From the NCBI GenBank assembly GCA_018818125.1, contig JAHISQ010000131.1:1-52187 (forward strand): 52,187 nucleotides of DNA, written 5' to 3'. A program made the translations under genes and the position numbers. Positions within the stretch are counted from its first letter, which is position 1. The number at the start of each line of letters is the position of its first letter. Below are positions 42,628-52,187 of this stretch, piece after piece. The notes under the pieces are model-generated. The model saw only the letters and a program-made list of their open reading frames with translations, searched no databases and was not told where the DNA came from. This stretch comes from Candidatus Rifleibacteriota bacterium (GTDB taxonomy: Bacteria; Muiribacteriota; Ozemobacteria; Ozemobacterales; Ozemobacteraceae).

Positions 42628-42656
42628 GTTGAATAGATTTTAGTTATCGGTTAGAA
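42628..42656 (+). promoter_or_regulatory. Sigma-70-type promoter for the aminotransferase gene
   Basis: TTGAAT (42628-42633), 17 nt, TAGAAT (42651-42656). The start codon is at 42692, which also rules out the TTG at 42659 that a longer frame would use. Confidence 0.6.
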
Positions 42657-42691
42657 TTTTGAGATCTAAATACGTAATACGAGGGCAGGAA

Positions 42692-43981
42692 ATGTTTGCT
42701 GAAAAATACGCTGACCGTGTTGAATTTCTTACTCCAAGCTCAATCCGCAAGATGATGGCAATAGCCAAGGAGCTTGTTGCTCACGGCAAAACCGTATATG
42801 AGCTCAATATTGGCCAACCCGATATCGAGTGCATTCCTGAGTTTTGCGAGGCGATTGAAAAAAAAGCTAAGACTGGGCAGCTCAACTATTCGCCCTATGT
42901 TGGCGAAAAATATCTGCGCGAAACCTATGCGCGATATTTGAACAATTTTTTTGACCGTCGCAGTAAGGCGCATCTGGTAATTGATACCGAGAATGTTTTG
43001 GTAACCGTAGGTGCCTCGCATGCCTTGACCAGCACGTTTTTGACTGTGTGCAACCCCGGCGACGAGGTGCTTACAATAGAACCTTATTTTTCGCCATACA
43101 AAGGATTTTTGGCTATTGCTGGCGGAACTTTGAAAGCTATACCCACCCGGGCCGAAGATAATTTTGCTTTGCCATCGGCTGAAGAGATGGAAAAACTTAT
43201 CACACCTAAGACCCGGGCTATTATTTTTAACAGTCCGAACAATCCTTCTGGCCATATATACAACGCCAAAGAAGTCGAATGTCTGGCGCGACTCTGCATC
43301 AAACACAATCTGTTTCTCATCAGTGATGAGGTTTATCGTGAGATGACAATCGGCGACCAGGAAGCTTTCAGCGTTCTTCAGCTTGATTTAGGTGACGAAG
43401 AAATGAATGAGAAGCTGAAAAATGCACTTATCGTTATAGATTCGGCAAGCAAGACTTTTTCCCTTTGTGGTGTTCGCATTGGCTTCGTGATTTCCAGACA
43501 GCCTATTCTCGAAAAAATTGGTCTGGTTGTGGCACACACGACCGCTTGTGTGTCTGACATTATGCAATACGGTGTAGCCGGCGCTTACGATGCTATACTG
43601 TCAAGACCTGATTATCTTGAGAACATGCGTAGCGTCTACCGCGAACGCCTCGAAGAAACCATGCGGGCAATCTCAGAGTATCTTCCCGACGTTGTGGCAC
43701 CCAAACCAGATGGGGCATTTTACATAATGATCAAATTTCCTGAATTTGAAGACATTACTGAATTTTGTCACTTCATGCTCGAAAAGTTCAATCTCGGCGG
43801 CGAGACGGTTGCGGTAACTCCGGCAGGTGGTTTTTATCTGACTAGAGATCGCGGTCGCAATGAAATTCGAATTGCACTCGTCGTATCGCCTGAGAAGATG
43901 AGGCGCAGTATTCAGATAATTGCTGAAGCGCTCAAAGCCTTCCGGCAGTTTAAGGTTAACCTCGTCAGACCAATGCTCTGA
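42692..43981 (+). CDS. Class I/II PLP-dependent aminotransferase
   Basis: A 429-residue fold-type I enzyme related to aspartate aminotransferases. The start at 42692 has GAGG 7 nt upstream. Motifs: ELNIGQPD, the substrate and cofactor region VTVGASHALTSTF, NSPNNPSGHIY, LISDEVYREM, and the Schiff-base lysine K254 in SASKTFSLCG, then RIGFVIS. It ends with GFYLTRDRGRNEIRIAL, holding the carboxylate-binding Arg. The amino donor cannot be inferred. It is flanked by terminators on both sides and so is monocistronic. Confidence 0.9.
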   Translation: MFAEKYADRVEFLTPSSIRKMMAIAKELVAHGKTVYELNIGQPDIECIPEFCEAIEKKAKTGQLNYSPYVGEKYLRETYARYLNNFFDRRSKAHLVIDTENVLVTVGASHALTSTFLTVCNPGDEVLTIEPYFSPYKGFLAIAGGTLKAIPTRAEDNFALPSAEEMEKLITPKTRAIIFNSPNNPSGHIYNAKEVECLARLCIKHNLFLISDEVYREMTIGDQEAFSVLQLDLGDEEMNEKLKNALIVIDSASKTFSLCGVRIGFVISRQPILEKIGLVVAHTTACVSDIMQYGVAGAYDAILSRPDYLENMRSVYRERLEETMRAISEYLPDVVAPKPDGAFYIMIKFPEFEDITEFCHFMLEKFNLGGETVAVTPAGGFYLTRDRGRNEIRIALVVSPEKMRRSIQIIAEALKAFRQFKVNLVRPML

Positions 43982-44010
43982 GAGGCTCAAACCGATAAAT
44001 CTACCGTTCA

Positions 44011-44054
44011 AAAAATCAGCTCGCCAGTCTAAATATTCTGGTGAGCTGATTTTT
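44011..44054 (+). terminator. Intrinsic terminator after the aminotransferase gene
   Basis: AAAAATCAGCTCGCCAG and CTGGTGAGCTGATTTTT form a 17-bp stem with one G-U pair, loop of about 10 nt. The T-rich 3' arm completes it. Confidence 0.8.
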
Positions 44055-44066
44055 ATTGATTTGCAC

Positions 44067-44095
44067 TTGAAACTGGCTGGTGAAAAGAGTATTCT
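44067..44095 (+). promoter_or_regulatory. Sigma-70-type promoter for serS
   Basis: TTGAAA (44067-44072), 17 nt, TATTCT (44090-44095). The leader to the ATG at 44133 is about 30 nt, too short for a T-box. Confidence 0.6.
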
Positions 44096-44129
44096 ACAGC
44101 GCGAAAGCACAAGCAGGAGGCTTAGTTAA

Positions 44130-45524
<1,395 letters not shown>

Positions 45525-45532
45525 GCCGGGTC

Positions 45533-47326
45533 GTGAGGGCCTGTCTTAAAACGTTTGCTATATTGCTTTTTCTGGCTGGGCAGTTGCTTCTATCCGGCTG
45601 CTCAGGCGAGTCTGGCCCTGTGCCGTTTTTTGCATTCCCGGTTCCGACCGATCTGCGCATTTCTGGCATCGTAGATCTCGCTGATGTTGCTGTTCATCAA
45701 AACCTGGGCGGTATCAACCCGTCTTTGATAGACATGCGCCCGTTCTCCCTGTCGATTCAAGATCAGCCAGACATAACAGCCTCTGCAGATCTCGAAGGTC
45801 GCTTTGTTCTTGAGCCGATCAGCATCAGAGATCAGGTGGTTGTTTTCTGCAACAATTCAGAACATTCAAACTTTGTTCTCGAATGGATGGCTGCGGATTC
45901 TCAAGGCCTGTATGGTGAAGTAAAAGCCGAGATAACAATCAAATCGACTGCACGTTCTATGATTTCCCGTTGTCTGCGTGAGCGCTATGGACGTCGAATA
46001 AAGCCTGATTCTCTAGATGCTCAGCATATTTCTTCGACAGTCAATGCCATCGCAGACGTTCTCGAAAAGCATCCGGAAAAGCTCTCTCAATACAAACTTG
46101 ATCAGGTACCAGAGGTAAAAGCGGCATATACAACAATGGCTGAGGGATTGCACCAGGGCAATTCAGGAGTTTTGCCGAACAATCTGGTTTTGATGCTGTA
46201 TATGGCCGGAGATAACAGTCTGGCGGCCCAAATCGCTGATAATATAGATGATATTGTCGCAGCCGGGTTGCCTTCTGGCACCCAGATTCTCATTCAGGCA
46301 GACTTCCCGATAGATGGCGTTAAAAGAATGATGGTCAGCGCAGATAAAATCGTTGAACTTGCGGCAGTTGGTCACCTTGATTCTAGTTCAGGTGCCGTGA
46401 TTGCTGATTTTGTAGCCTGGAGCCGGCGTGCTTTTCCAGCCAGTCGCTACGTGCTTTTTGTCAGCTCGCACTCAGATGCGTGGAAATCTGCCGATTCCTT
46501 GCGTTCATCGTTTATTGTCGATGACAGCGCCAATAAAGTGGGCAACCCGATTGAAATTGCAGCCTGGCTGGAAGGAGCTAACACCTCTTTTGACGGTTTT
46601 TATCGACCGCTCGATCTGCTGGTTTTCGATGCCTGCAGCATGGGTTGCATAGAAATCGCCTGGCAGTTTCGCAAATGTGCGGCTTTTACTATTTTTTCTC
46701 AAGCTTTTGTGCCTGCTCAGGGGCTGCCATACGGCAAAATTACCAAAGCTGTTGCTGCTGCTGGCATAGATAAGCTTTCCAGCCAGGAATTAGGCGCTCT
46801 TATCTGTAGTGAGTATCGCGCACGCTATATTGATGCTGCAATAAAGACCCCTGCGACTATTTCAATGATAAAAAACGCCGGATTTGATTTGTTCATGCCG
46901 AAACTCACGGATTATTTCATTCGAATCCACTCAGAAATAGGGCTATACGGAACGGTTCTTGGCAATCTGCGCGACAGTCTTGAGGTTGTCAGTGAAGAAG
47001 GTGATAAAAAATACGTTGTACAGGCATTCGAACGTGCCGAATATCGAGACCTCAAGGACCTTGTTGTTATGGGCCGCAATGCGATGCCTTCTCTTGCCAA
47101 CTATACTGATCAACTGCTGGCTGTTTTTGATCAGCTTGTAGTTGTTAGTTACACCTCTCGCTGGTTTTTTCCGCAAGCCAACGGTATTTCAATAACTTTT
47201 CCTGATAAATCGACCTATGTAACCGAGTATGTTGGCAGCTCGCCATCAAGTTATTTTTTCCTCGACTTCTGTCAGAGCACACTGTGGGATGAGATTTTGA
47301 CGGCAATCAATGTTGACAGCCAATAA
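45533..47326 (+). CDS. Clostripain-family (C11) cysteine peptidase lipoprotein
   Basis: A 597-residue protein starting with GTG 8 nt after the serS stop. A lipoprotein signal ends in LLLSGC with C23 as the lipidated residue. Residues about 35-200 are an unrecognised N-terminal region. From about 215 the C11 caspase-like fold begins (LVLMLYMAGDNSL), with the catalytic His H313 in SSHSDAW and the catalytic Cys C368 in DACSMGCIE. The usual HGGGW-type His loop is changed to HSDAW. Clostripain enzymes cleave after Arg or Lys; this one is likely outer-surface anchored. Confidence 0.85.
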   Translation: MRACLKTFAILLFLAGQLLLSGCSGESGPVPFFAFPVPTDLRISGIVDLADVAVHQNLGGINPSLIDMRPFSLSIQDQPDITASADLEGRFVLEPISIRDQVVVFCNNSEHSNFVLEWMAADSQGLYGEVKAEITIKSTARSMISRCLRERYGRRIKPDSLDAQHISSTVNAIADVLEKHPEKLSQYKLDQVPEVKAAYTTMAEGLHQGNSGVLPNNLVLMLYMAGDNSLAAQIADNIDDIVAAGLPSGTQILIQADFPIDGVKRMMVSADKIVELAAVGHLDSSSGAVIADFVAWSRRAFPASRYVLFVSSHSDAWKSADSLRSSFIVDDSANKVGNPIEIAAWLEGANTSFDGFYRPLDLLVFDACSMGCIEIAWQFRKCAAFTIFSQAFVPAQGLPYGKITKAVAAAGIDKLSSQELGALICSEYRARYIDAAIKTPATISMIKNAGFDLFMPKLTDYFIRIHSEIGLYGTVLGNLRDSLEVVSEEGDKKYVVQAFERAEYRDLKDLVVMGRNAMPSLANYTDQLLAVFDQLVVVSYTSRWFFPQANGISITFPDKSTYVTEYVGSSPSSYFFLDFCQSTLWDEILTAINVDSQ

Positions 47327-47350
47327 CAAATAGTGCTCACTCGAACTTCC

Positions 47351-47380
47351 TTGACACGCTTGCGAGACCGGGATTATAAT
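47351..47380 (+). promoter_or_regulatory. Sigma-70 promoter for psd-pssA
   Basis: TTGACA (47351-47356), 18 nt, TATAAT (47375-47380): both hexamers match consensus exactly. An AAGGAG stands about 10 nt before the ATG at 47416. Confidence 0.85.
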
Positions 47381-47415
47381 AGCGCCAAGATAACATATTT
47401 TAAGGAGTCAGTTGC

Positions 47416-48048
47416 ATGCGCAGCCCGATTCACAGAGAAGGCTTTTTCATAGGTGGTTCTCTGTTTGCTCTTGGTTTAATTTCATCTACGATTTCACGCT
47501 GGCTAGGCCGACTGTTTTATCTTGGCGCAGCCTTTACAATGTATTTTTTCAGGGATCCCGAACGTGAGATCCCTCAGGGCGATAGTTTGATTCTATCTCC
47601 AGCAGATGGCAAAGTTGTGGGTGTCGATTCGGTTGAGCATGTTCCCTTTATTGATGGCCCAGCTAAGCGCGTAAGCATTTTTCTTTCTGTTTTCAACGTT
47701 CATATTAATCGTGCTCCGATTAAAGGCAAAATAGCATATCGTCACTATACACCGGGCAAATTTCTGCCGGCATTTGAGCCCAAAGCCTCGGTTGATAATG
47801 AGCAAAATGCCATTGGCATTGAAGGTCCCGAGGGTTACCGTGTTTTGGTTAAGCAGATTGCCGGCTTGATTGCACGTCGAATTCTCTGCTGGAAAAACCC
47901 TGGGAATACTGTCGAATCTGGCGAACGCTTTGGACTCATAAGGTTTGGTTCCCGAACCGAGATTTATCTGCCTCTTGATGCCAGGATCGAAGTTCGCCTT
48001 GGGCAGCGGGTTTATGGTGGCAGCAGTATAATTGCCAGAAGATCATAG
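47416..48048 (+). CDS. psd: Phosphatidylserine decarboxylase proenzyme (short Psd-A type)
   Basis: A 210-residue protein making phosphatidylethanolamine. Two N-terminal hydrophobic segments, then FFRDPER, SPADGKVV, VNVHINRAP-like VFNVHINRAP, and the self-cleavage site RFGSR with Gly178-Ser179, where Ser becomes the pyruvoyl group. The short form with this site is the archaetidylserine/phosphatidylserine decarboxylase type found in many bacteria. It is 1 nt from pssA, which makes its substrate. Confidence 0.95.
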   Translation: MRSPIHREGFFIGGSLFALGLISSTISRWLGRLFYLGAAFTMYFFRDPEREIPQGDSLILSPADGKVVGVDSVEHVPFIDGPAKRVSIFLSVFNVHINRAPIKGKIAYRHYTPGKFLPAFEPKASVDNEQNAIGIEGPEGYRVLVKQIAGLIARRILCWKNPGNTVESGERFGLIRFGSRTEIYLPLDARIEVRLGQRVYGGSSIIARRS

Positions 48049-48049
48049 C

Positions 48050-48865
48050 ATGGCAGAAACACCCGAAGTCAGTGATGTTCAAGAAGCAGTTCCGCAGCCA
48101 GAGGTAGTCGAGAAGCCGCGTCGGCGCTTTAACAGTAAACATCTGTCGATATTGCCTAACGCCTGTACTTCGATGAATCTGTTTTGTGGTTATCTTTCAA
48201 TAGTAATGACTTCTCAGGGTGAATTCCTCTTAGCGGGCTGGCTGATTCTTCTTGCCAACATTTTCGATATTCTCGACGGTCGCCTGGCCCGTCTGACTTC
48301 GGTTGAATCGCGCTTTGGCGCCGAACTCGATTCTCTTGCCGATCTCGTCAGCTTTGGCGTCTCGCCAGCTTTTCTCGTTTACACACGTTATTTAGATCAT
48401 GACCGAATTTTCGGCCTTGTCATATCAAGTATTTTTGTGATTTGCGGTGCTCTGCGACTGGCGCGTTTTAATGTAACGCCACACTCAAAGCAGGATGTTT
48501 TCGTAGGCTTGCCAATTCCGGCCGGCGCTGGCATTCTAGCAACTATGACCATTTTTGAGCTGCAGTTTTTCAATTTTCCGCGCATTCCGGCAATAGTTAT
48601 ACCGTTTGTTGTTGCGATAACTGCATTTTTGATGGTAAGCACAGTAGAATATCCGGCAATGAAAAAGACGCCGCAGACCAGCGGAAAGCGTAAACTGGCT
48701 GTGGCACTCCTTCTGGTGGCGCTTATTGTTAATCCGCCGATGACACTGTTCTTTTTCACCTGGGGGTTTGCGCTTTATGGCCTGACTTTCAGTTTGCTGA
48801 GAAACACTCTAAGCCTGTTTCGTCGTTTTAAAAAGAAGCCTCAGACCGAGTTGCCCGAACAGTGA
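48050..48865 (+). CDS. pssA: CDP-diacylglycerol--serine O-phosphatidyltransferase
   Basis: A 271-residue membrane enzyme making phosphatidylserine. The CDP-alcohol phosphotransferase signature DG-x2-AR-x8-G-x3-D-x3-D is exact (DGRLARLTSVES through AELDSLAD). About eight helices follow a polar N-terminal tail of about 30 residues. The ATG at 48050 is chosen; a TTG at 48032 inside psd is the alternative. Co-transcribed with psd. Confidence 0.94.
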   Translation: MAETPEVSDVQEAVPQPEVVEKPRRRFNSKHLSILPNACTSMNLFCGYLSIVMTSQGEFLLAGWLILLANIFDILDGRLARLTSVESRFGAELDSLADLVSFGVSPAFLVYTRYLDHDRIFGLVISSIFVICGALRLARFNVTPHSKQDVFVGLPIPAGAGILATMTIFELQFFNFPRIPAIVIPFVVAITAFLMVSTVEYPAMKKTPQTSGKRKLAVALLLVALIVNPPMTLFFFTWGFALYGLTFSLLRNTLSLFRRFKKKPQTELPEQ

Positions 48866-48900
48866 AAATGAAGCCACAGCAACAAACTGAATGAGAATTA

Positions 48901-48950
48901 AAAAGCCCCTGGCTTGAGAACAGTTTTGTTCCAGCCCGGGGCTTTGTTTT
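48901..48950. terminator. Bidirectional intrinsic terminator
   Basis: AAAGCCCCTGGCT and AGCCCGGGGCTTT pair (one mismatch) around an 18-nt loop, with T-runs on both strands. It separates pssA from the convergent secreted-protein gene. Confidence 0.78.
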
Positions 48951-48956
48951 AGCTGA

Positions 48957-49622
48957 TCAGTTGACCTTGGCGCTCACAATCTCGATATCATCAACCATTG
49001 GCAGGCCATCCTCGTCGATCTTTACAGTTCCGCGAATACGAAGAATCGTGCCTTTGGGATAAAGCTTGGGCATGCGACCGATTTTAATCGCACCGGTGGG
49101 GTCGGCCAGCAGATAAAGGCGGTCACCTTTTACTCCATATCCCTTTGCCAGAACCCCAAGCAAGCCTACGTGCCGGCCCTGCATCTCAATTGGCGAAAAC
49201 AGAATCTGTGCCACAGACACCATTTTTTCAATGTTTGGTTTGATCGCTCGCAGCTGCTTAACTTCAAGATAAGGCATGCCATTAGCCAGCTTAACAGTGG
49301 CGAGGATAGCAAGTGAGCGCCAGAAGGTTTCGGGAGCTCCGGTTTCCGGATCTTGAGGCATTGTGCCTGTACAGTAAATCGCTTTTTCGTCATCGTCGCA
49401 CAGAACCCAGTCTGATCTGCTTACTGGTGGACTTCCTGGGGCGTTTTTCCAGCCCGAATAGTGGCCATAAACTGAGACAAATTTGCCGGTATACGATTCA
49501 GGTTTGTTCAAGATCTCTTTTATGGAGGTAAACAGCTCTCCGGCAGAAGCTGAGCTAATTACAAATGTTAGAAAAATGGCAGTGATAAGGAGAATGTTTT
49601 TTAAGCCGAATTTCTTAGTCAT
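48957..49622 (-). CDS. Secreted OB-fold-like protein of unknown function
   Basis: A 221-residue protein. A signal peptide (cut after ASA, near residue 27) is followed by two beta-rich modules: about 30-115 (LNKPESYTGKFVSVYGHYSG) and about 135-220 (MQGRHVGLLGVLAKGYG, GTILRIRGTVKIDEDG). The pattern of short strands with GxV resembles OB-like domains of tRNA_anti or YgiW type. The ATG at 49622 has GGAGA 8 nt upstream and overlaps the YkvA gene stop by 8 nt. No catalytic motif. Confidence 0.68.
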   Translation of the reverse strand: MTKKFGLKNILLITAIFLTFVISSASAGELFTSIKEILNKPESYTGKFVSVYGHYSGWKNAPGSPPVSRSDWVLCDDDEKAIYCTGTMPQDPETGAPETFWRSLAILATVKLANGMPYLEVKQLRAIKPNIEKMVSVAQILFSPIEMQGRHVGLLGVLAKGYGVKGDRLYLLADPTGAIKIGRMPKLYPKGTILRIRGTVKIDEDGLPMVDDIEIVSAKVN

Positions 49623-50058
49623 TTTCGAGGTCTCCAAGGTCAGCATACTTTTTTTTCATTTCTTCTGCCAGAACAGACAGTTCGCCAATGTGTTTCTGTC
49701 CGAGTTTTTTTATTGTGTCGATTGAAAAGTGCAGGTCGCCAAACATCAGTCCGGCGTTTTTTTGCACAAATTGCAGATCTTCCAATACTTCTTCTGCGTT
49801 ACATACACCTGCTATTGGTGCACCTGTCGAAATAAAATGTTTGGCAGCCTCAACAAAAACCATCAGATCATCAAGATAGCCGATGTTGGGCACATCGTCC
49901 GGAATCATGTCGTGATCGTCATTGAGATAGACGAATGTTCCCGCCAGTATTTCTTTGCGCTCAGCGGTCAGATGAGAAAAAGACGAGTATCTGATGAATT
50001 TCTTTATATAATTTTTTAGTCTTGACTCTATTTGGTCTTTAAGCTTAGTGCTGTTCAA
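49615..50058 (-). CDS. YkvA-family (DUF1232) protein
   Basis: A protein of 147 residues. MIPDDVPNIGYLDDLMVF matches the DUF1232 core (IPDFIPVLGYLDDL), usually a short membrane-associated helix pair. A polar N-terminal helix and a Lys-rich C-terminal helix flank it. The start is set at a TTG at 50058 with GGGAGG 9 nt upstream; the frame is also open from a GTG at 50100. The function of the family is unknown. It overlaps the secreted-protein gene by 8 nt, so the two are coupled. Confidence 0.75.
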   Translation of the reverse strand: MNSTKLKDQIESRLKNYIKKFIRYSSFSHLTAERKEILAGTFVYLNDDHDMIPDDVPNIGYLDDLMVFVEAAKHFISTGAPIAGVCNAEEVLEDLQFVQKNAGLMFGDLHFSIDTIKKLGQKHIGELSVLAEEMKKKYADLGDLEND

Positions 50059-50214
50059 AGGTAGGTGCCTCCCGAGGATTGTATGCTTAGAAGTTAACAC
50101 AATAGGAGTCTACAGGCAAAATACTTATTCAGGCAATCAAAATAATGGAATCAGAATGGTATATTGTGTTAGATTATGCTGGCTTAACAAGCGACAAAAA
50201 CCGGAAGGATTTTC

Positions 50215-51168
50215 ATGACAACCCCACAATTCCCACTTCAAGATCAACTCCGCGGGTTTTCAAGAGCACTTTTTTCTACCTGGCTATATCACCGCCGGTT
50301 CAATATTCTTTTTGATGCAGGCGAAGGAGTCGCTTCCAGCCTGTATAATAGAGTGTTCGGCATTCGCCGGGTTTTTCTTTCTCATGGCCATGCCGATCAT
50401 ATTGCTGGCCTGGTCAATCTTTTAAACATAAGGAATCTGGGAGCTGGAGATCAGACGGCAAGTCTCAAGATCTATATCCCAAAAAACAACAAGCTGATTG
50501 AGTTTATGATGGACTATCTGGCACGCACACAAAAGACCCTGTCTTTTGAACTTGAGTGGATTCCCATTGACGCGGGCGAAGAAATTATGCTCGATGATCA
50601 GCGTAACAAAGTTTTTTTGCGTTCATTCAAGACCAGGCATTCGCAACGCCAGTTGAGTTTGGGCTACAATATTATCGAGAAGCGTCGTCGCTTGAAGCCC
50701 GAGTATGAAGGGATTGCGCAGCGCGATCTCAATCAGATCGTCTGGACAAAAGGCAAAGACGAAATTGCCACTGAGTTCGAAAAAACGATTTTTTCTTACG
50801 GTGGTGATTCACGGCCAATTGACCCAGCGGATGTCAAAGAAAGTCTTTTTTTGTGCCATGAATGTACTTACATGAGCAGTGAGGATGATGAACGTGATTT
50901 TCAGCAGCACTCATTTCTTGACGAAGTGCTGGAAACCGCTAAACAGTCAAAGGTAGAAACGTTGCTGCTTTTTCACACTTCGTTACGCTACAATCTGGAA
51001 GAATTGAGGGAAAAGATCTCTTTGGCTAAAGCTAGAGTAGAACCTGGTTGTCAGGTTCTGATGTTGTATGGCGATACTATTATTGATACTTCAATCGAAG
51101 GCAGCTGGCGCAAAAAAGTATACAAAGAGAGGCTTAAAGACAAGAGTCTAGATGATAATGCCCTCTGA
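50215..51168 (+). CDS. RNase Z-like metallo-beta-lactamase hydrolase
   Basis: A 317-residue cytoplasmic protein. FDAGEGVASSLYN, then H57-x-H59-x-D61-H62 (SHGHADHIAGL), a GGDSRP motif and a FHTSLRY motif near the end resemble RNase Z (tRNA 3'-endonuclease) and related ElaC-type proteins. The N-terminus lacks the usual LGTGS start and runs straight into RGFSRALF, so it could be a divergent RNase Z or another phosphodiesterase. It lies 11 nt before the sigma-54 activator gene, which suggests a common transcript. Confidence 0.75.
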   Translation: MTTPQFPLQDQLRGFSRALFSTWLYHRRFNILFDAGEGVASSLYNRVFGIRRVFLSHGHADHIAGLVNLLNIRNLGAGDQTASLKIYIPKNNKLIEFMMDYLARTQKTLSFELEWIPIDAGEEIMLDDQRNKVFLRSFKTRHSQRQLSLGYNIIEKRRRLKPEYEGIAQRDLNQIVWTKGKDEIATEFEKTIFSYGGDSRPIDPADVKESLFLCHECTYMSSEDDERDFQQHSFLDEVLETAKQSKVETLLLFHTSLRYNLEELREKISLAKARVEPGCQVLMLYGDTIIDTSIEGSWRKKVYKERLKDKSLDDNAL

Positions 51169-51179
51169 GGAGTTCAAGA

Positions 51180-52187
51180 ATGACAGATAAAGCAAAAATT
51201 CTGGTGATTGATGATGAACACAGCGTTCGTTGGGCTTTTGAAAAGGCTCTGCAGAAGGCTGGTTATCAGGTTGCATTAGCCGAAAACGGCAAAAAAGGCC
51301 TCAACCTGTATAAGACTTTCCATCCCGATATTATCCTGGTCGATATCCGCATGCCGGAGATGGACGGGTTGAAGGTACTTGAACATATTCGCGAAATTGA
51401 TCCTGAGGCCCAGGTCATAGTTATGACTGCCTATACCGATATGGAAACTACTATCAGCGCTATGAAGCTTGGTGCTTATGATTTTTTGAGCAAACCTTTC
51501 AATATCGACGATTGTCTGCTGTTAATTTCACGTGGCCTTGGCGCAAGAAGTTTTGGCCGTACCGCTGAAGTCGCAACACTGGCTCCAAAATCCAGCGGTC
51601 TTAAAGGCAACAGCCCGGCCATGCAGGAAGTATATAAACTTATTGGAAAGGTTTCTGAAGAAGACGTTACCGTGCTGGTAACCGGCGAATCTGGCTCTGG
51701 CAAAGAGCTGGTAGCGCAGGCGATTCATTACAACTCACGCCGGTCGCAAAAGCCATTCTGGGCGATTAACTGTACGGCGATCAACGAAAGCCTCATGGAA
51801 TCAGAGCTTTTTGGCTATGAGAAGGGCGCATTTACTGGCGCTACGGCCGCTAAGCCTGGCATGTTCGAACTTGCGCAGGGTGGCACGATTTTCCTCGACG
51901 AAATTGGTGATATGAACCTCGAGATGCAGGCAAAGCTTTTGCGAGTTCTCGAAGAGCGTGAGATTGTCAGGGTCGGGGGCAATAAACGTATCGACGTCGA
52001 TGTTCGAATAATTGGCGCAACCAACAAAGATTTAAGGCGCGGAATCGCTGATGGACGCTTTAGAGAAGATCTCTATCATCGCATCAAGGTCATCGAAATC
52101 AAGCTCCCTTCGTTGCATGAACGGCCTGAAGACATTCAGCTGCTTGCCCGGTATTTCTGCTCGATTCTGGCCGCGCAAAGACGTGGG
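51180..52187 (+). CDS. NtrC-family sigma-54-dependent response regulator (partial, C-terminus outside window)
   Basis: 336 codons are visible, open to the window edge. GAGGAG lies 7 nt before the ATG. The receiver domain (1-120) has the acidic pair D11/D12, phosphoacceptor D55 (ILVDIRMP), T in MTAYT and K in SKPF. The AAA+ domain begins near 145: Walker A GESGSGKE (169-176), GAFTGA (216-221), which contacts sigma-54, and Walker B GGTIFLDEIGD. The DNA-binding domain is missing from the window. It is a candidate regulator of the two sigma-54 promoters at 11021 and 11812, by class only. Confidence 0.95.
   Translation, partial: MTDKAKILVIDDEHSVRWAFEKALQKAGYQVALAENGKKGLNLYKTFHPDIILVDIRMPEMDGLKVLEHIREIDPEAQVIVMTAYTDMETTISAMKLGAYDFLSKPFNIDDCLLLISRGLGARSFGRTAEVATLAPKSSGLKGNSPAMQEVYKLIGKVSEEDVTVLVTGESGSGKELVAQAIHYNSRRSQKPFWAINCTAINESLMESELFGYEKGAFTGATAAKPGMFELAQGGTIFLDEIGDMNLEMQAKLLRVLEEREIVRVGGNKRIDVDVRIIGATNKDLRRGIADGRFREDLYHRIKVIEIKLPSLHERPEDIQLLARYFCSILAAQRRG

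Noticed and set aside
42571..44054. The repeated hairpins around the aminotransferase gene as transposon ends
   Set aside because: The two hairpins differ in sequence, each is followed by T-runs in the right direction, and no transposase is present. They are ordinary terminators.

Overview
The window looks like a chromosomal stretch from an anaerobic or microaerophilic bacterium with a Gram-negative-type envelope. Evidence: a complete Rnf complex, a B12-dependent class II ribonucleotide reductase, LPS-core-type glycosyltransferases, a lipobox protein, an Aat N-end-rule transferase, two Amidase_3 enzymes and a sigma-54 activator. The mix of single-copy housekeeping genes with unusual secreted proteins suggests an uncultured lineage. 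A Riflebacteria-like relative is my best guess at low confidence; no rRNA or tRNA gene is present to settle it.

Layout. 1-4020 (minus): a DnaJ-like co-chaperone, a secreted amidase, a zinc-ribbon/OB-fold membrane protein and the start of a TctA-like permease, probably one operon. 4190-8030 (plus): two tandem paralogous secreted HExxH metalloproteases. 8011-10718 (minus): a B12-binding radical SAM protein, an FmdB-type zinc ribbon and a YgjP-like metallopeptidase. 10678-12232 is the most remarkable part: a tandem duplication of an intergenic region. Each copy holds a perfect sigma-54 (-24/-12) promoter followed by an about 297-nt apparently non-coding transcript ending in a strong intrinsic terminator. 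Upstream of each promoter lie two repeated A-tract motifs that could bind an activator. The duplication also carries scraps of the flanking genes.

12204-19365 (mostly minus): an RseC-like protein, a small secreted protein, a PlsY-like acyltransferase and the rnfCDGEAB operon. 19556-24024 (plus): aat, an AMIN/Amidase_3/LysM amidase and a chemotaxis receptor. 24219-34639 (minus): a large ComEC-like metallo-beta-lactamase protein, then nrdJ, aroB, tatD, metG and a GAF/degenerate-GGDEF sensor, the last five tightly packed and probably co-transcribed. 34873-37756: three glycosyltransferases, two of them related WaaE-like GT2 enzymes placed divergently.

37835-42552 (plus): a Gld-type ABC system (ATPase, permease, GldG-like, DUF4340). 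42692-48865 (plus): an aminotransferase, serS, a clostripain-like lipoprotein, psd and pssA; the last two make phosphatidylserine and phosphatidylethanolamine. 48957-50058 (minus): a secreted OB-fold-like protein and a YkvA protein. 50215-52187 (plus): an RNase Z-like hydrolase and an NtrC-type sigma-54 activator cut by the window edge.

The leading candidate for an undescribed system is the duplicated sigma-54-dependent small RNA. Its last 109 nt are identical in both copies while the rest has diverged. That block contains two copies of TCCTCTCA, complementary to Shine-Dalgarno-like sequence, between a hairpin and the terminator, which suggests a trans-acting regulator of translation.
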